Positions 42,201-49,853 of a stretch of 64,000 nucleotides of DNA are shown piece after piece. Each line of letters starts with the position of its first letter. Position 1 is the stretch's first letter. The stretch is taken from NCBI GenBank assembly GCA_045105235.1, contig JBGCDH010000023.1:1-64000 (forward strand), read 5' to 3'. The position numbers and the translations under genes are program-made. This DNA is from GCA-2684655 sp045105235 (GTDB lineage: Bacteria > Planctomycetota > UBA1135 > UBA2386). A model generated the notes under the pieces. That model was not told the origin of the DNA and did not search any database. It saw nothing but the letters and a program-made list of their open reading frames with translations.

Positions 42201-43830
42201 CCGGCATCGAATCGCCGACGCGGCCGAGCGCCCATTCGTGCGGGTTGTCGAGCGCCCGCAGCGACGGCCCCGGCGGCTCGCTCGCGACCGGCGGGATCGG
42301 CGACAGCTCGCCGCGATCCAGCTGTCGCCGGCGGTTGTCGATGGCCCGCACGATGACTTCGTGCACCAGCGGATGCAGGTGCCTGACGGGATCGCCGCCG
42401 TAGGGACTGTCAAAGCGAGAGCCTTCGCCGTGGCAGGTGTTTTCGGCCACCGACCAGGCCAGCTCGCTGCCAACCGGCCACAGGCGCCGCCCCGTCGCGG
42501 CGCGCACACCGGCACTCGTGGGGCCGGCGGCTACGGCAGCTCCGGCGGCCAGCTGCGCCCAATCGGTACCGGTCGACGTGATGTCTTCGTCGCCGACCAC
42601 GAAGCACGCGGGTCGGTGCACGTCACCACGCTCAAAGCGACGGAGATACGACAGGTCGTGGATCCAGCGGTTCTGTCCCCACGTGTACTGGCCCCAATCG
42701 AGCAGGTCGTGTTCGTCGACAGTCGCACCGCGATCGGCCGAGCCGCCGAGCATGCCAAAGGCAAAGCCGAGGTCGTGCTCTCCCAGCAGGCGCTGGATGC
42801 TCGGGTGGATCACCGAACAAAACGCGCCGTGGATGCGCTCGGGATAACGCATCAGCGCCCAGCTGGTTTGGTGGCCGCCGTTGCTGCCGCCGGCAAACAC
42901 CGTGACGACGTCGCGCTCGACGCTGCGCCCCGGACCTTGCGCCGACAGCCGGTGCTGGGCGCCGATCGGGTTGCGCGCGCTGTTGTCCTGCAGCAGCAGT
43001 TCGACGGCAGTCAGCAGCTGCATACTGCGCTGTTCGTTGCAGGTCGTCTGGCGCCGCGCCACCGTCGGCACGGCGTAGGCGATGATCGGGTAGTAGCTCG
43101 CATCGGGCGCGGGGGCCGCCAACAGGTCGGCGTAGCCGGTCGGCCGTCGGACCGTGCTTGCGCCGACGTTGTCGCGGAAGCCATCGGCGGACCGCGACAG
43201 CTCGGGACGCGTCAGCCCATCGGGGCTGAAGTAGCCCTGGTAGATCTGGAACCACGACAGCACCCGGCCCTGGTGGTCGCGCGGAAACGCCGTGGTCTCC
43301 CAGTTGAACACCACGATCACGACCTTGTCGTGCACCGCCGGGTCGTAGTCCTGCTGCGGCCGGAACAGCTCAAAGGCCGCCTGGTCGACATAGGCGCCCA
43401 CCGCGCCGTAGAGCGGGTGTGCGGTCGGCAGCGACACGCCCGCGGGCCGCAGGTAGCCGACCAACCGCTGCATCGGCACACCGGGCGGAACCGGACCAAA
43501 CGGCTCGTTCCAGAGATACGGCTGCCAGCCGGCCGGCGCGTGCACGTCCGAGAGGGTCACATCCCGCCCATCATCCGATGAAAACCAACCGCCATAGTCG
43601 ATGTCCGATTGGCCCGCCGGCGCAAAGCCCTCGCCGTGGTTCCAGCGAGGCAGTGGCTCTGCATACTGAACGCGCGGCGCGGAGCCGTTGCGCAATGCCC
43701 CAGGGGCTGGCTCGGCAATGCCGGGGTGCACGCGGCGGGAGCCGCCGGTGGCGGGAGCTGGAACCTGCGCGGGCGCGGTGGCTGTCAGCGCTAGGGCAGC
43801 AGCGAGCGAAAGCGCGAAGGCGCGAGACAT
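39295..43830 (-). CDS. Very large secreted protein: alpha/beta-hydrolase domain plus beta-propeller-like repeats
   Basis: 1511 residues with a signal peptide (SLAAALALTATAPAQ). Residues about 120-490 look like an alpha/beta hydrolase: nucleophile elbow FAGGSNGGHQ (Ser316), a possible acid in CFVVGDEDITSTG and His in ENTCHGEG. The rest is rich in propeller-like strands (DGRVYVAGIEGVVCAFAVD, VVFASVHGGLVFYDAATF, GDVLVLDAETLATRWRSHV, PELYVAGSFGLWRF), like PQQ/YWTD-type repeats. It may be an exported esterase or depolymerase held or guided by a propeller. Three short repeats interrupt it. The substrate is unknown. Confidence 0.75.
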   Translation of the reverse strand: MSRAFALSLAAALALTATAPAQVPAPATGGSRRVHPGIAEPAPGALRNGSAPRVQYAEPLPRWNHGEGFAPAGQSDIDYGGWFSSDDGRDVTLSDVHAPAGWQPYLWNEPFGPVPPGVPMQRLVGYLRPAGVSLPTAHPLYGAVGAYVDQAAFELFRPQQDYDPAVHDKVVIVVFNWETTAFPRDHQGRVLSWFQIYQGYFSPDGLTRPELSRSADGFRDNVGASTVRRPTGYADLLAAPAPDASYYPIIAYAVPTVARRQTTCNEQRSMQLLTAVELLLQDNSARNPIGAQHRLSAQGPGRSVERDVVTVFAGGSNGGHQTSWALMRYPERIHGAFCSVIHPSIQRLLGEHDLGFAFGMLGGSADRGATVDEHDLLDWGQYTWGQNRWIHDLSYLRRFERGDVHRPACFVVGDEDITSTGTDWAQLAAGAAVAAGPTSAGVRAATGRRLWPVGSELAWSVAENTCHGEGSRFDSPYGGDPVRHLHPLVHEVIVRAIDNRRRQLDRGELSPIPPVASEPPGPSLRALDNPHEWALGRVGDSMPAAASTPTGASTPLRRDDEWFARTQPGAAGTWLGHKEAMLIHDGRVYVAGIEGVVCAFAVDTDDTGVPVRGGQLVKVAHSNDGLLPGADPSLPAVGRTLPRALGHEATGLAVFAGGRSGSELLVATRRHLHRLAIDSLQVLQTVELPWACARPHHLKVASVLPGRPEQVVFASVHGGLVFYDAATFAPIYEWPEPGIVDFVVRGQKVAIQSRRGVVAEVLFEPQELQDPALFAPRVHTISRPIPERLLDPDAATNVMTDPPCQGTPHDLALLQADWRIAGQGYVDALVGLWSGDEDGVAVRAYLPPARAGTSYVVGARPLLGGTGGLRIATCRQPAAASPNSSSDPGDRKGEHLLLLHNDNLSLYDQFGRQLAQKILFLTAGATIYQPAGLQTHALAVGELVDNNLAGSDGPYDQEVVVASQSGSLMWLHINDLLEVTAQPVLQFPMPGALLPVAASFAAAALPARYSPVRPDGEAASGREDARGREDARGREDASGREGRSGDQDGSLPHTNQALAATWAIARRAGEQQLHVLDRRGGYWRVPTASDSAAAAARYRNGDPSLAGIRGWQDLGNRNASGATQPIVSTRYGSERVAIRAPSGATKIVTKPWCPTDVFHLGYEDAETNTLPDNWRRGSAGSCVFEGFVAHRMGGDVLDVQTANGSAAPRDVYYWSARSDGIGRDTWGNLVEGVRFPSAAGPFDVAGLWASTGHEESATTASFLPFLPLRSFVTQVPIMNHQALAARQLASGEVVLALGCPGGRVRVLRPQMGTPSAGHALGAVSSSEDYGFGGGALAVAVRGDDLMVWFGTVYGPTPLPRAYGGRSSNGRLRDFEVATGSVQRLRWSSAGAGSFALEAQRRLVPDAAAAAGDLGDRGDRGDRGGYGVVGMCVADLLPEASGPARDELIVTTLAGDVLVLDAETLATRWRSHVPGAAGMHNSIVVADLDGDPAQLPELYVAGSFGLWRFVQS
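39562..39597. repeat. 9-bp tandem repeat, 3-4 copies, in the large hydrolase/propeller gene
   Basis: GCCACGATC is repeated three times, followed by GCCGAGATC. In frame, it encodes Gly-Asp-Arg triplets in a loop near the C-terminus. Confidence 0.9.
40699..40782. repeat. 18-bp tandem repeat, 4.5 copies, in the large hydrolase/propeller gene
   Basis: GCGACCCGATGCGTCTTC and variants begin at 40711, 40729, 40747 and 40765, with a partial copy before. In frame, they encode Gly-Arg-Glu-Asp-Ala-Ser/Arg units between two propeller-like regions. Copies differ mainly at third codon positions and one or two residues. Confidence 0.9.
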
Positions 43831-44254
43831 GACGAGGGAGGCATGGCGCACCGCGTCACGTTAGACGATTGAGGCGCGTTCGGTAGGCGGATGGTGTGCG
43901 GGCTGCTGCGCGTGCCGAATCGTCAACGGAAGGAGTGACGGTGTGCCAGTTCAGAGTCACGGCCTTAAGAGTCACCATCCTTAAGAATCACCGCCTAAGA
44001 GTCACAAGATCGACCGCCTCACAAATGCCCCATGTCGGCATCGCTGCTTTCGTTGTCCCTGCAATTTATGAATTCTCGATGCATAGCCGTTTCACACAAT
44101 TTCGATTTCGTAGCCTCGGCCAATCCGTCACGCCCGAAACCACCTACACACCCCACCAAGACGCTCACGCACCAGATCCGATAGCGGCACGGCAAAACTC
44201 CAACACCTACGCCGGCAGCACTCGAAACGCCCCTCCGACCAGGCCCACAACCCC
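43831..44254. other. Intergenic stretch with irregular repeats, lower G+C
   Basis: No credible gene is seen. G+C is visibly lower than in the flanks. At 43953-44008 the motif AGAGTCAC/AGAATCAC occurs four times with spacings of about 13-17 bp, separated by CTTA/CCTA. The right part (44140-44254) is C-rich. It lies between the start of the large hydrolase gene (reading left) and the end of the flavoprotein gene, so it can hold the promoter of the hydrolase gene and the terminator of the flavoprotein gene. Confidence 0.6.
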
Positions 44255-45502
44255 CTACGCAAACAGCCCCGCCAACCGCCCCGTTGCGAAGGCTGCCTGG
44301 AAGTTGAAGCCGCCGATCGGGCCGTCGATATCGAGTAGCTCTCCGCACAGAAAGAGACCCGGCTGGAGCTTGGACTGCATGGTCTTGGCGTCGACCTCGT
44401 CGAGCACCACGCCACCGCGGGTCACCTCGGCTGCGCCGTAGCCGAGGCTGTTGGGCGACGGCACGCGCAGGTCCTTGACGGCCCGCAGCAGCGCGCGGCG
44501 CTCGTCCTTGGGCCAGCTCGCCAGGGTGCGGTCGGCGGCGGAACCGGCGCGCTCGACCAGTGCGTGGCGCACGCGTTCGGGGACCTGGCGCGGCAATACC
44601 GACTCGACCCGGCGTGAGCCGTTTTGCTTGGCGGCCGACAGCCAGCGCTGCTCGAGATCTTGCTCTGGGACCTCGGGCAAGAAGTCGAAGCGAACCTGTG
44701 CTTTGCCAACGAGCTCTTCGATGTCGCCGGCCAGATCCATCGGTGCTGGCCCCGACAGGCCCTTGTGCGTGAACAGGATCGGGCGCCGCCGCCGCAGCGT
44801 CTCCTTGCCGTCGGCGCCGACGCACGCGATGTCGACGTCCTTGAGCACAATGCCCTGCAGGGCCCGCACCCACGGCGCATCGACGCGCAGCGGCGCCAGC
44901 GCCGGATAGGTGCTGGTGATGGTGTGGCCAAACGCGCGGCACCAGGCGTAGCCATCGCCCGTCGCGCCGGTCTTGGGGTAGCTGAGGCCGCCCGTCGCGA
45001 GCACGACCGATTGGGCGCGCACTTCGCCGCTCGGCGTCGACAGCACGAAGCCACGCTCTCCGCCGCCATCGCCGTCCACCCGCCACACATCGGCAACCGG
45101 CGCATCGCGCACCAGCTCCACGCCCGAACGCTCGACCAAAGCCAGCAGCGCATCGACGACGTCGCCGGCCTTTTGGCTGATGGGGAAGAGCTTTTCGAGG
45201 TCCTCTTCGCGCAGCGGCACGCCGGCCGCCTCGATGAACTCGCGCAGCGCCGTCGGCGGAAACGACCGCAGCGCGTGGCGCAAGAAGCGCCCGCGGCGTT
45301 TGCCGTACTGCAGCTCGAGGTCCTTGCCCGAACGCGTCGTGGTCAGGTTGCAGCGCCCGCCGCCGCTGATCAGGATCTTGAGGCCCGGCTTGCGGTTCTT
45401 TTCGATCAGAACCGTGCGGCGGCCACGTTGCGCGGCCTGCACCGCGGCCATCAGGCCTGCGGCGCCGCCGCCGACGACCGCGACGTCTACGTCGCGGTCC
45501 AT
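44255..45502 (-). CDS. BaiN/HI0933-type FAD-dependent flavoprotein
   Basis: 415 residues. FAD site VDVAVVGGGAAGLMAAVQAAQRG with IEKNRKPGLKILISGGGRCNLT, which is the HI0933 signature; later VVLATGGLSYPKTGATGDGY and the C-terminal LQPGLFLCGELLDIDGPIGG (FAD-contact block) and NFQAAFATG. Members are widespread; a few reduce bile-acid intermediates, but the general substrate is unknown. The start at MDRDVDV is chosen; a further in-frame ATG lies 36 bp upstream. Confidence 0.9.
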   Translation of the reverse strand: MDRDVDVAVVGGGAAGLMAAVQAAQRGRRTVLIEKNRKPGLKILISGGGRCNLTTTRSGKDLELQYGKRRGRFLRHALRSFPPTALREFIEAAGVPLREEDLEKLFPISQKAGDVVDALLALVERSGVELVRDAPVADVWRVDGDGGGERGFVLSTPSGEVRAQSVVLATGGLSYPKTGATGDGYAWCRAFGHTITSTYPALAPLRVDAPWVRALQGIVLKDVDIACVGADGKETLRRRRPILFTHKGLSGPAPMDLAGDIEELVGKAQVRFDFLPEVPEQDLEQRWLSAAKQNGSRRVESVLPRQVPERVRHALVERAGSAADRTLASWPKDERRALLRAVKDLRVPSPNSLGYGAAEVTRGGVVLDEVDAKTMQSKLQPGLFLCGELLDIDGPIGGFNFQAAFATGRLAGLFA

Positions 45503-45667
45503 CAGCGATCGCCCTCGAACGCGCGCCAGATCGGCCAAGCGGCCGAATCAGCCCATTGGACTTCGCGCGCCTTCATAGGGTTGGGTGGGCCCGCCGACAC
45601 GCGACGGGCCGCTCACGAAACGGTGAACCTATTCGCCGCTTCAAGTGCTTGGGGCTTGCTGGACGCC

Positions 45668-45853
45668 TCAGCCCTTCTGCTCGGTCTTGCTCTCTTCCGA
45701 CTTGCCCTTCTCGTCTTCGTCCGGCTCCGTGATGCGAAGCACGGGACGGTTGCCGATCGGGGTCTTGCGGTTGGTGGAGTAGCCCTTGCCCATCTTCTTG
45801 GGCTTGAACCTGCCGGCGGTCGCGCCGCCGGCCTTGGTGCGTGAACGTGCCAT
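45668..45853 (-). CDS. Small basic protein of unknown function, downstream of rplC
   Basis: 61 residues. The first 40 are basic (MARSRTKAGGATAGRFKPKK opening) and the rest acidic (PDEDEKGKSEESKTEQKG). A good ribosome site AAAGGA lies 9 bp before the ATG, which is rare in this window and supports a real gene. It follows rplC by 55 bp and is probably co-transcribed. The charge pattern suggests RNA or ribosome binding, but no family is recognised. Confidence 0.6.
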   Translation of the reverse strand: MARSRTKAGGATAGRFKPKKMGKGYSTNRKTPIGNRPVLRITEPDEDEKGKSEESKTEQKG

Positions 45854-45908
45854 GGTCGTAGTTCCTTTGCGTGTTGTAGTGTTGGTAATGCTCGACAGCG
45901 GTATGCCG

Positions 45909-46715
45909 CTATCGACCCTTCGCGAGCATCGCCTTGGCGGCGGCGTTCGCGACCTGCATGCCCGGCTTGTCGCTCAGGTCACGCTCGTTCTTGACGGTCT
46001 GCGTCAGCACGAGGTAGCTGTTGACGTGACCAGGAACCGCGCCCTTCAGGAAGACCAGGTTGCGCTCCTTGTCGACCTTGACGACCTCGAGGCGCTGGAT
46101 CGTGACCTGCTCGACGCCGTACTGACCGGCCATCTTCTTGCCCTTGGGGACACCGTGGCTGGTCGAGTATTGACGACCGATACCACCCGCACGACGGTGG
46201 TTGATCGAGTTGCCGTGCGTGGCATCCTGCGTGGCAAAGTTCCATCGCTTGATGGTGCCGGTCCAGCCGCGACCTTTGGTCGTGCCGGTGACGTCGACGT
46301 AGCGGACGTCTTCGAGCAGGTCGGCCGAGATGTCCTCACCGGGCTTCTGCGTCGGCGCCTGCTCGAGGCGGAACTCCTTGACGAAGCGCTTGCCGGCGTC
46401 GAGGCCCGACTTCTTGGCGTGGCCGAGCTCAGCCTTGTTGCAGACGCGCGCTGGCTTGTCGTCGAAGCCCAGCTGCACGGCGTAGTAGCCGTCGCCGGCA
46501 CGAGCGCGCTCTTGGCGACCGCTCTTCTTGCCGCGGTTGTTGCTGGCGGTGCGGTGCTCTTCCGGATGTTCCGCTGCGGTCATCATCTTGACCTGCATGA
46601 CCCGGCATGGGCCCGCTTGCACAACCGTTACCGGCACGACGTTGCCGTCCTCGAGGAACACTTGGGTCATCCCGAGCTTCTTGCCCAGAATGCCGAGGGT
46701 ATTTCTGCCCGTCAT
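45909..46715 (-). CDS. rplC: 50S ribosomal protein L3
   Basis: 268 residues, longer than E. coli L3 (209). GILGKKLGMTQVFLEDGNVVPVTV opens the protein, and the conserved core GTTKGRGWTGTIKRWNF, HGNSINHRRAGGIGRQ and YGVEQVTIQRLEVVKVD is present. L3 starts large-subunit assembly. An extra charged stretch (residues about 50-75) and a longer C-terminus explain the length. No S10-operon genes (rpsJ, rplD, rplW) flank it, which is unusual. A GGAG element precedes the ATG. Confidence 0.95.
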   Translation of the reverse strand: MTGRNTLGILGKKLGMTQVFLEDGNVVPVTVVQAGPCRVMQVKMMTAAEHPEEHRTASNNRGKKSGRQERARAGDGYYAVQLGFDDKPARVCNKAELGHAKKSGLDAGKRFVKEFRLEQAPTQKPGEDISADLLEDVRYVDVTGTTKGRGWTGTIKRWNFATQDATHGNSINHRRAGGIGRQYSTSHGVPKGKKMAGQYGVEQVTIQRLEVVKVDKERNLVFLKGAVPGHVNSYLVLTQTVKNERDLSDKPGMQVANAAAKAMLAKGR

Positions 46716-46916
46716 CTTGTTTCGATCTCCACAGGCCATGGCGGCCCAGGTCAGGTGCGAAGAGGTCTCCGTCCGCCACGATGGCAGTTGGGTACATACG
46801 CTGTCAGGGCCGAACAGATTAGAAGCGGACGCAGCGGATGCAAGCGCGGACCGGATCGAGCCGCATTTGCATCCGCAGCGCGGTTGGCGCAGCTGGCGAC
46901 GCGGCCGGGCGAATCA

Positions 46917-48914
46917 TCAACGAAACCAGGCCCGTAGACCCAATGCGATCAGGCCCGCGAGCACGAACCAGCGGGCCAGAGGGCGTGGCGGCTGGGCAAA
47001 GGGGCCGAGCGGGGGCGGCTCCAGGACGGAGGTCGCGCCGGCCGCAGCCGGGCGGGAGCGGGCGCGTAGGTCGCGTTCGCCGCGTGGCGGGACGGCATTG
47101 GCAACAGATCCGGATCGTACAGCCGGCAGGACAGCTCCCGCCTCGCCGTAGGACGCAACAAACGCCCGCCGCAGCAGCTGCGGAAAGGCCGCCAGCAGCG
47201 GCAGGTTGCCGTCCTGCAGGCGGAAGGCGAAGTGCACCGAAGCGACGCCGCGCGGCCCACGCACCAGACACGCCAGCGGCAGGCTCGCGCCAGCACCAAC
47301 GTCGGCCCACAAAAAGGGCTCGACGCCCGGCCCTGCCGGCGGCAGCAAGCCGAGCCAGGCACGCTCCAGGCGGAGCTCGGAAAGGTCGAGGCCGCGGGTC
47401 AGCGGCGAGGTGCGCGACCACTCGATCGGCTGCGGCGCCGGCCACGGTTCGGGGGCAGGATTCTCGCTGGCTGGGTTGCCGGTAGCTGGGTTGCCGGTAG
47501 CTGGGTTGCGGGTGGCTGGGTTGCGGGTGGCTGGGTCACCCTCCCCCGGGTTGCCGACGGCTCGGCGGCCCGCTCCGGAATCGCCAGCCGCCGCAGGCAC
47601 AGCCATCAGGCGGCTGCCAAACGTCAGCGCCCGCACGGAGCCCGGCACCATCGGGATCGCGCCGCCGTCGACCAGCAGCAACCCTACGGCTTGGCCCGCG
47701 GCAACTTCGGGTGCGATCACTTCCCCCGCCACTTCGTCCGCCAGGGCTTCGGCCGCGACCGCCGCAAACGGACCCGCGTCGCCTTCTGCAAAGACCGCGA
47801 TGCGCGGCGCGGGCAGCGGCGGCAGCTCAAAGCGGCGCACGTCGTCCGTCGGCAGGCGGTCGCCGGGCATGCGCAGCTGCACCACCAACGCGCCGCCGGC
47901 GGCCGTGCGCTCGATGTCGAGCCCGGCCGTCGTCGCCACAGCTCCTGCCAACACGCGAACGCGACGACGAACCTCGTCGCCAAGCAGCCCGCTGCCGGCA
48001 ACGCGCAGCTCGAGTTCGACCTCTTGCTCGTCGCGCTCCGCGCCGTCTCTCGGTTCGGCAGGTTCTTGCGCCGCTTGATCCGCACCAAACGCAACCAGTC
48101 GAACCGTCAGGTGCAGCGACGCGAGCGGCCAGCGGTCCTCGATGGCAACGTCCACGAGCGCGGCGTTGGCGCCGCGGCCGTCCAGCCACGTCGTCGGCAG
48201 GCTCGCCGCAGGCTCGGCCGAGCCCTGGCCATCGGTCAGCGTCCAGACTTCTGTCTGCGCATCGGCCAAGCCTTCGGCCAGCTCGCGCAGGTCGACACCG
48301 AGCGGACCGGCGGGCGCTCCGAGGTCGGTCAGCGCCCGCGCCGCGGCGCCGTGCCGGCGGCGCAGATCGCCACCGCAGCGCAGCACCGTGACGTCGACGT
48401 GCGGCGGCACCGCTGCCAAGGTCTCGCGCGCGAGCGCCACCGCCTGCTCAAAGCAGGTTGGGGACGGCGCCTCGCCCGCGTTCTCGCCACCGCTGCTCAA
48501 GGCCTCGCTGCCCGCGGCCCTACTGCCCGAGGCCCTGCTGCCCGAGGCCACTCTTTCCGATGCTTTGCCTTCCGATGCTCTGCCTTCCGATGCTTTGCCT
48601 TCCGATGCCGTGCCCGCAGACGCCATGCTGGCCGAGGCATCGAGCAGCACCACCAGCCGCTGCTTGCCGGGCGCCGCTGTGGTAACGGGCCCGCTGGCGG
48701 CCACCGTGGCGGCAACCGCGGCGCACGCAAGCAGCGCAAAGCGCAGCCACGAGCCGCGTGGAGGCCGGCGCCGCAGCGCCTTCATCGCCTGCTGCCACTG
48801 CGGCAAATGCGCCGTCCACAGCGTGCGCTTGGGCTTGGGCGGCTGCGACAGCCACCACAGCAGCGGCAGCAGCGCAACCAGCAGCCAAAGCATGTTGGGA
48901 TGAAGCAAGTGCAT
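46917..48914 (-). CDS. BatA-like membrane protein with von Willebrand factor A domain
   Basis: 665 residues. Two membrane segments at the N-terminus (PNMLWLLVALLPLLWWLS; LRFALLACAAVAATVAASG) match the BatA N-terminal domain. A VWA domain follows with the MIDAS motif LLDASASM (DxSxS), interrupted by a repeat insertion, then VEVWTLTDG-like strand. The last residues form another membrane segment (WFVLAGLIALGLRAW). Two 15-bp repeat arrays add linkers. The ATG overlaps the stop of the DUF58 gene (ATGA). Bat-type proteins form membrane complexes linked to MoxR ATPases; their exact role is unclear. Confidence 0.85.
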   Translation of the reverse strand: MHLLHPNMLWLLVALLPLLWWLSQPPKPKRTLWTAHLPQWQQAMKALRRRPPRGSWLRFALLACAAVAATVAASGPVTTAAPGKQRLVVLLDASASMASAGTASEGKASEGRASEGKASERVASGSRASGSRAAGSEALSSGGENAGEAPSPTCFEQAVALARETLAAVPPHVDVTVLRCGGDLRRRHGAAARALTDLGAPAGPLGVDLRELAEGLADAQTEVWTLTDGQGSAEPAASLPTTWLDGRGANAALVDVAIEDRWPLASLHLTVRLVAFGADQAAQEPAEPRDGAERDEQEVELELRVAGSGLLGDEVRRRVRVLAGAVATTAGLDIERTAAGGALVVQLRMPGDRLPTDDVRRFELPPLPAPRIAVFAEGDAGPFAAVAAEALADEVAGEVIAPEVAAGQAVGLLLVDGGAIPMVPGSVRALTFGSRLMAVPAAAGDSGAGRRAVGNPGEGDPATRNPATRNPATGNPATGNPASENPAPEPWPAPQPIEWSRTSPLTRGLDLSELRLERAWLGLLPPAGPGVEPFLWADVGAGASLPLACLVRGPRGVASVHFAFRLQDGNLPLLAAFPQLLRRAFVASYGEAGAVLPAVRSGSVANAVPPRGERDLRARSRPAAAGATSVLEPPPLGPFAQPPRPLARWFVLAGLIALGLRAWFR
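47470..47541. repeat. 15-bp tandem repeat, nearly 5 copies, in the BatA-like gene
   Basis: GCTGGGTTGCCGGTA occurs at 47470 and 47485 unchanged, then GCTGGGTTGCGGGTG at 47500 and 47515, then a partial copy. In frame, it encodes Asn-Pro-Ala-Thr-Gly/Arg units. The paired variants suggest recent copying of a two-unit block. Confidence 0.95.
48508..48627. repeat. 15-bp tandem repeat, about 8 copies, in the VWA domain of the BatA-like gene
   Basis: Units start every 15 bp from 48508 (CTGCCCGCGGCCCTA, CTGCCCGAGGCCCTG and so on, then CCTTCCGATGCTTTG types). In frame, they encode Glu-Gly-Lys-Ala-Ser and Gly-Ser-Arg-Ala-type units directly after the DxSxS metal motif, the longest array in the window. 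Confidence 0.95.
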
Positions 48915-49852
48915 CAGCGAGAACACGCCGCAACGATCGGCAAGTGGTCCTGCAAACGAGGCTGGGCGACGACATCGGCGCCGCCGCGGATCGCCGCGGA
49001 TTCGGCAAACGGCCAGCGGCGCAGCAGCGCGCCGGTCTCGGCAAACATGCGATCCTGCTGACGACGCAAACGCTGCAGCTGCCGCCGCAACTCGCTGCGA
49101 AGCTCGGCGTCGATCGGCACCGACAGCGCTTCTCCGCTTACCGGATCGGCGACCTGCAGATAGCCGCTGGCGGGCGGTTCGTCGTCATCCACGATGCTCG
49201 GCACCCAGCCGGTGACCTTGATGCCGCGGCGACGAAGCTGCAGCAGCGGCAGGACAAACTCCGTCGGCCGGGCAAAGTCAGAGATCCAGTGCACGCGCTG
49301 GATCGCGTCGCCGTGCATGGCCAGCGCGGCGGCCTGGGCCGGCTGCGACTCCGCAAACGGCAGCGCCTCGAGGTGCTGCAGGAGCCGCCCGAGCTGCGAC
49401 TGGCCGGTGAAGCGTGCGTTCGCCAGCCCGGTGTGTGGCGCAACAATCGCCACGCCATCGAGACGCGTCAGCGCGAGCGAGCCAATGACCGCGGCCAGCC
49501 GCAGCATGCCGAGGCGGCGCGGGGGATCGCCGCACAGAAGCCGCGGCGACAGGTCGAGCACCACGGTGACGGCCCGACGGTCTTCTTCCTGCAGCTGCTT
49601 GATGTAGAGCTCGCCGGTGCGCGCATACGCGGCCCAGTCCAAGTGGCGCAGGTCGTCGCCACGCTCATACGGACGGTGGCCGACAAACGTGCCGCTCTGG
49701 CTGAGCAGGGCCCGGCGCGCGCGCAGGTGTTCGGCGCGGCCCGCGTCGATGGTGCCACGCGTCGCACACAGCCGCGGCAACAGCGCCCGGAACCCGTCCG
49801 TGAACGGGCGCGGGGAATCTGGCGGCTGCAGCGTACGCCGAGAGACCGCCAC
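48914..49852 (-). CDS. DUF58 domain protein
   Basis: 312 residues from a GTG start that lies one base after the upstream stop. GTFVGHRPYERGDDLRHLDWAAYARTG is the DUF58 signature region (split here for length: HRPYERGDDLRHLDW), followed by VTVVLDLSPRLL (a degenerate VWA-like metal site) and HWISDFARPTEFVLPLLQL. DUF58 proteins occur beside MoxR and Bat proteins. It is coupled on both sides to its neighbours by overlapping or touching codons. Confidence 0.85.
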   Translation of the reverse strand: MAVSRRTLQPPDSPRPFTDGFRALLPRLCATRGTIDAGRAEHLRARRALLSQSGTFVGHRPYERGDDLRHLDWAAYARTGELYIKQLQEEDRRAVTVVLDLSPRLLCGDPPRRLGMLRLAAVIGSLALTRLDGVAIVAPHTGLANARFTGQSQLGRLLQHLEALPFAESQPAQAAALAMHGDAIQRVHWISDFARPTEFVLPLLQLRRRGIKVTGWVPSIVDDDEPPASGYLQVADPVSGEALSVPIDAELRSELRRQLQRLRRQQDRMFAETGALLRRWPFAESAAIRGGADVVAQPRLQDHLPIVAACSR

Positions 49853-49853
49853 G

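Noticed and set aside
43896..44441. 181-codon plus-strand frame beside the flavoprotein gene
   Set aside because: Half of it is antisense to the flavoprotein gene, it has no motif and is rich in Thr/Pro/Ser as expected for low-complexity DNA.
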